NCBI RefSeq assembly: GCF_954871325.1
Contig: NC_088779.1
Coordinates: 26,336,869 to 26,400,868 of the forward strand
DNA: 64,000 nucleotides
DNA from: Gordionus sp. m RMFG-2023
Lineage: Eukaryota > Nematomorpha > Gordioida > Chordodea > Parachordodidae
Reading direction: 5' to 3'
The translations under genes were made by a program, and so were the position numbers. The stretch's first letter is position 1, and each line of letters opens with the position of its first letter. The notes under the pieces are model-generated. The model had not been told where the DNA came from, did no database searches, and worked only from the letters and a program-made list of their open reading frames with translations. This document shows positions 58,960 to 64,000 of this stretch, piece by piece.

Positions 58960-61900
58960 AATATCTGCTTCCTTTTGTTTATTTAAATAATATTTATCAG
59001 AGCAATAATTCCTATAAAAATATATTAAATATTATATTATTATTATTGAAATAATATAGAAATTATTTCTAAAATTATTTGTTGTCTAAATTGAAATTAA
59101 ATTTCGCAAATTTATAACCTTTTATAGTAATTAGCACAATAGGCAGTGATAAACCAAAAAAATAGATAAGACTATATAATCAGGAATGTTAGTTAATGAG
59201 TCAACTATATGTTAATTTTTATTCATTAATATTTTATAATTTGTTAATCTATTAAATTAAAATTTAGTCATTGATGTAGAAAATTTATAGGGGAAAGGGG
59301 GGGGAGTGGAGTTGTGGTTGTGTCACCAATTTAGAAAAATCTTGTAATATGTATGAAAAAATATATATAAATAGATTAAAAAGATTACCCCTATATCTCT
59401 CTGTTTATTTAAATAAAAATTGAAAATTATTATCAGAAGTATAATTCGTATAAAAATATATAAAATATTATATTATCTTTATTATTGAATTAATATAGAA
59501 ATTAAGCGATTATATCTGTGATTACACATCTAAAATGAAGTTCAAATAATAATTTCAAATCATAAAACTTTTATAGTTATTAGCACAATTAATTAATTTA
59601 ATAAATACTATCAAAATATAAATGCTGATAAGCATTGACTATAAAAAAATTATATTGGGTCAAATATAAAGTGACTCATAATGGTCTATGATACAATCCT
59701 CTCTGGTAAACCTTGTTGAATCAATATTACAAGATTGTTAAAATTTATCATTATGGGAAAAGTTACTCTAATTTCCACATCTTATAATATTAGAAGGTAA
59801 AGAAAGTTCCACATCAAATTCTATCAATGATAAAATGTAAAATATTTAAATAATAAAACAGACATGAATTACATTATTTGTATATAAATAAAAAAAATAG
59901 AATCCTTTGATTAAACCTTAGCATTCTTCAAATCAAAAAAATATATAATTTTAAAATGAATGGAGCTTTAATATTTTTCGAATAATAAAATTGTCACAGC
60001 GGACTTATGTAAAGTTTGCAAAGATATAATTTAATAATTATAGACAATAAGGGTTTAAATATTTTTTACTAGAGATATCTGCAACCATAAAGTCAATGGA
60101 AATTTGCCATACCTTATTCTATTATAGTTTTGTGAATTTCTAATTCCCTTGGTATAAAATCAATACTAATATTCTTAACAAATATAAAATCAACTAGTTG
60201 TTAGAATCTAAGGTTTATGTAAAGCGGCGAGACATTCGAAAGGTACCTTTTGGATAACTTGCCATAATCTTATTTATCAAACTGCCAGATAAGCTAATGC
60301 GTTTAACCATTAAATAGTTATACATAAATGGAGTTTTTTAGATATCAAGATTATATAGCCATATATAGACAAGGTATGGCTCATAATTCATCCTGCATTT
60401 CAAAAGTGAAAAATATAAGCGTAAGATTTTTGAAAAAAACCTTTACAATTTCAAAGTAAAATATTTTAAATTATTTTTCTTCATATCAGATGTTTTTTTA
60501 ATTTAAAAAAATTTAATTTTAGGCATTTATATATTCTACAAATTTCCTAAATTCGGAAAATTAAATTAAATTTGTACCTAAGAACTTAATTAATCCAAAA
60601 TAGACTCAGTATACCTTAATGCAAATAACTTTTCCAACTAAATCAGCTGGGATAGGTCTATGCTCCCCAAAGTGACTGCCTCATTCATACTTGCGCCTAA
60701 TTAACTGAGAACTCATCTATATATTAATCCGATCTACCCAAGCGTTATCCAGCTGGACTACAAATTTTACGGAAGGCTTAAATTATCCATTTTCTAACTT
60801 GCTAAAGGATTGGGGAAGCAGCTAAGTTTCAGGTTTCTTCGATTTTCTTCCCACTAGACAATGCATACCAACAGATAGCTTGCCTTAGGTCTTCTGTAAT
60901 TGATAAAACTATATTAATGGTTAGAAGCACATATAACCTTAAAAAACGATCAATTTAAGGCAGTATTTACCCGGTTTTATAATAGACTTACTTTATAATT
61001 GTACAAAATGTGGTGTACTATATCAGGCATGAATAATTAATAAAATCATTAAAAACTCATTATTTAAGTCACCTATTCTTTCATATCTCGGAAACAAGAT
61101 GTTTCCATTTTTACACGTTTCATTTGAGCATAACCCCCTGGAATATGAAATATATTATTGACACTATACCTGAATCGATATTTTCGCCATATCTAATAAT
61201 AATTTAGATCCGTAAGGAGCTAACAAAAGAAATTCCAAAATATTCACATTGAGCCGACAGAAATATATATATTGAAGCTCTAATAAAATCGATTAAAGTA
61301 ACTTATTTGAAGAAATGAAAAACCATTAGCAATTTTTATCAAAATATATCGTATAACAAATAGCGTATCTATTTTTTGAATAACTAGTGAAAAATATTAT
61401 TCGTTGCTTTAAATTTTATCATAAAAAATATGGGAAAAATATTTTTTTAATTCAGATAAATCACCAAAATTCTCAACTTTTATTTTATTAAATTTTTTAT
61501 AATAAATTTTTTGTATTGTTAATATTTTTTTAAAACATAATTAGATGGTCCAAGATAGTGGTATGTGAACGGCTGTTAAATCTTTTAGGTTTATATATTT
61601 AATCAAATTGTGGCGTTCATGTATGACTTGACTATAATAATTCAAGCCGTGTCTACCTTTTGAATCTACTGGAATATTACATTTGACACATGTGAGGTTG
61701 GATTATTTCATATCTAACCATTCGTGACCACCAAATATATTTTTGGATGATAAATAAGGGTGTTTTGCTTCTTATCTGTATATTAGTTCATCAATGAAGC
61801 CTGAGTTTAAAGATTTGATTACTCTGAATTTTAAAAAGGATGATAAAGAGCTTGAAAGATAAGCGGAACGAAGTCTAAACCACATGATTTAACAGATAAT

Positions 61901-64000
61901 TGAGGAGCATCATATTGAATTGTGATTTATATTATAAATATTTTCACCGAATTTTATTAATTTATCCTAAATATTAGACATTTCGTTTTCGACTAAATAT
62001 ATGTAAAATTTTGGAATGTAAAGACATCTGGGAATTAAAAATATACTGCTAAACGGATAAAAGGGAAAGACTATATAATCAAGATTGTTAATCTGATTAA
62101 TATTGTGTCAAACTAATTAGATTAATTTATAATCTCTAATATATTTTTTTATGTGTTTTGACTAATCTATTAAATATAATTTCATTATTGGGAGAAAAAA
62201 ATATATTAGTGGAGAGGGGGGGTGGGTGGTGTCTACATTTAGTAAAATATTATAATAATATGTATGATCCTTATGAAAAAATCATATAGATTCATTAAAA
62301 AAATTACTTGTGTTTCCTTTTGTTTATTTAAATAAAAATATTTTCTTTATTATTGAATTAATATAGAAAATATTCTATGATTTCACTTCAAAATTGAAAT
62401 TCAAATAATAATTTCAAATCAATAAACTTTTATAGTTATTAGCGCAATTAATTAATTCAAATAAATGCTGACATTGACTATTAAAAAATGATATTGGATC
62501 AATTATAAAACGATTCTTAAAAGTTTATGTCTTGCACCTAACTCAGGTAAATTTTGCAAAGGTATATCAACTAAACATATATAAAATATTAAATGTTAGG
62601 GCGTTCTAGTACTTATATTAAAATAAGAACTGAAAAAGTCTAAACAATCAATATATATCAAGGTACTCCGATGGTGGTCTTAATCTCGTATAAAACTTAT
62701 TTATCTAGGCGATTTAATAAATATTGACAATGCAGCTTCAAGCATATTCTGTCTAGTTATTAATCAAATGATTCAAGATATTAATAAATGGCCTAAACCT
62801 TGTCAGGTATTTAGATGATACTACTATTTCCATCCTTTTTTAACGATATAAATAAATCATTAGAGAATATAATTTGTAATTTTATCATCTTACCTTTTCA
62901 TTAAATTATTGTAAAATGCGAAATATATTCAGCAACTTAATTTTCTTTATCTATTTATAACTAAATTTGAATTCTAGGGTCTCCAATATGAAATTTGGCC
63001 AGTATAGAAGAATTTCTAAAAACAAAACCTTTACAATCTCAAAGGAAAATATTTTTTAACATTTTCCTTTCGGGTTTTAAATTTAATTAAAAAAAAATTT
63101 AATATTCTGATTAAATTTTGCTTTCGTCATCCGGGCCATTTATATATTCCCCAGATTTCTTAAATTTTGAAACAAAAATTATTTTTGTACCTAAAGAAAT
63201 TAATTAATCAAAAATTCACCCCTAATACCTTAATGAAAATTAGCAGGGTTAGCTCTAAGCTCCCCAAAGTGGACTGAGAACTCATCTATAAGTTAATCAA
63301 ATCAACCATATTTTTGCTTCTTAATCTTGAGTTATCCAGCTGGACCACAAATATTAGAGAAGGCTTATATTAACCAATTTCTAATTTGCAAAAGAATTGA
63401 GATGCAGTTATAGTTTCATGCTTCATCTCAAACAATGCCAGCAGTTCTCAAGCCTTCTTTCTTCAGTAATGAATAAAACTTTATTACAGGTTAGAAGTAT
63501 ATTTAGAATTTTTAGGGTCATCTCCTTATTATTCTCTGGTAACAAGGTTTTGTTGGTTTTCTTGCCAAAAAATAAACTGATTTTTAATTAATGTTGTCAA
63601 TAACAAAATTATAATCTTACTTTATAATTGTAAAAAAATTTGTATACTCGTTGATTCTAAAGCTAGATATCCACTCTATTATCTTATAAAGAATTATATA
63701 TAACATGCAACAACATTATTTGTTGCTGTAATGATTTCCATAAAATAGAAAAAATATTTTTTAATTTATATCAATCACCAAAACTTCTTTAATTTAATTA
63801 TATTCATTAAATTTTTATGGAATTTTTTGGTATTGTTATAAAAATTAAAATATAAATATAAATAAGTTTTGATATTTATTTAATATAATTAATGAGCCCA
63901 AGATGGTTGACTGTGAAGGCTCTTAAATTGACAACCAATATCTATGGAAAATTTTTCACATTAATATGGATAGATAAAAATAACAACACCTAAACGAAAT
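58960..64000. repeat. Decayed long tandem repeat, block 3
   Basis: A tail piece (58960-59620) is followed by a full unit at about 59620-62466 and the first half of the next unit, which runs off the window. Landmarks recur: GACAAGGTATGGCTCA (60368), CAGCTGGACTACAAATTTTA (60750), GTGAACGGCTGTTAAA (61566), TTATTGGGAGAAA (62185), then CAGCTGGACCACAAATATTA (63339). The unit here is about 2.85 kb, and the array is head to tail. A purine run lies at 62214-62230. Confidence 0.85.

Noticed and set aside
1-64000. CRISPR arrays, rRNA genes, telomere repeats
   Set aside because: No regularly spaced identical repeats, no rRNA-like conserved blocks and no telomeric TTAGGG-type runs were seen.

Overview
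The window looks like nuclear DNA from a very A+T-rich invertebrate animal (about three-quarters A+T by eye). The evidence is a single-exon class-A-type neuropeptide GPCR, a Kunitz-like exon, small secreted proteins split by GT..AG introns, hAT-type and other DNA transposons, and remnants of two different reverse-transcriptase elements. There is no operon structure, CRISPR array or bacterial-type signal. I cannot name the species. A small-bodied or parasitic metazoan would fit the base composition and the short introns, but that is inference.

Most real genes here are small and encode secreted proteins, and most lie in exons too short to stand out as long reading frames. From left to right: a Kunitz-like exon (minus, 473-660); cysteine-rich gene A (minus, 1446-1827); a decayed paralogue B (minus, 12005-12306); a three-exon gene with a signal peptide, a Tyr/His/Gly-rich stretch and a CCC-ending cysteine module (plus, 17147-18900); cysteine-rich gene C (plus, 20802-21313); the GPCR (plus, 25946-27484); and a distant cysteine-rich relative D (minus, 48430-48852). 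A, B, C and D share one eight-cysteine scaffold, C-x8-C-x2-C-x5/6-C-x8-C-x4-C-x2/3-C-x13/14-C, behind a short signal-peptide exon. I do not recognise it as a named domain. It is the best candidate for something undescribed.

The rest is mainly repeats. A and B sit in a direct segmental duplication (about 1340-7010 and 11895-14310), interrupted in copy A by a 2.6-kb insertion with directly repeated ends that contains exon-like reading frames. hAT-type elements with 8-bp target duplications lie at 18939-19525 (perfect), 52830-53208 (perfect) and 37577-38170 (imperfect), and a relic with hAT transposase sequence at 8299-9694. A second terminal-inverted-repeat family has four copies, one of them inside an intron of the Tyr/Cys-rich gene. 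Fossil coding elements are a ZMYM1/hAT-like transposase (about 21985-22420), a reverse transcriptase (29460-31520), a LINE-like reverse transcriptase (57235-58500), and a transposon with inverted repeats of several hundred bases and transposase remains (50030-52050).

From about 42 kb to the window end, a decayed long tandem repeat dominates (full unit about 2.8-3.2 kb). It is interrupted by gene D, by several transposons and by the LINE fragment. All splice models were made by eye from reading frame, phase and splice consensus; none has transcript support. I found no evidence that the genes in the window act together beyond several of them being secreted.
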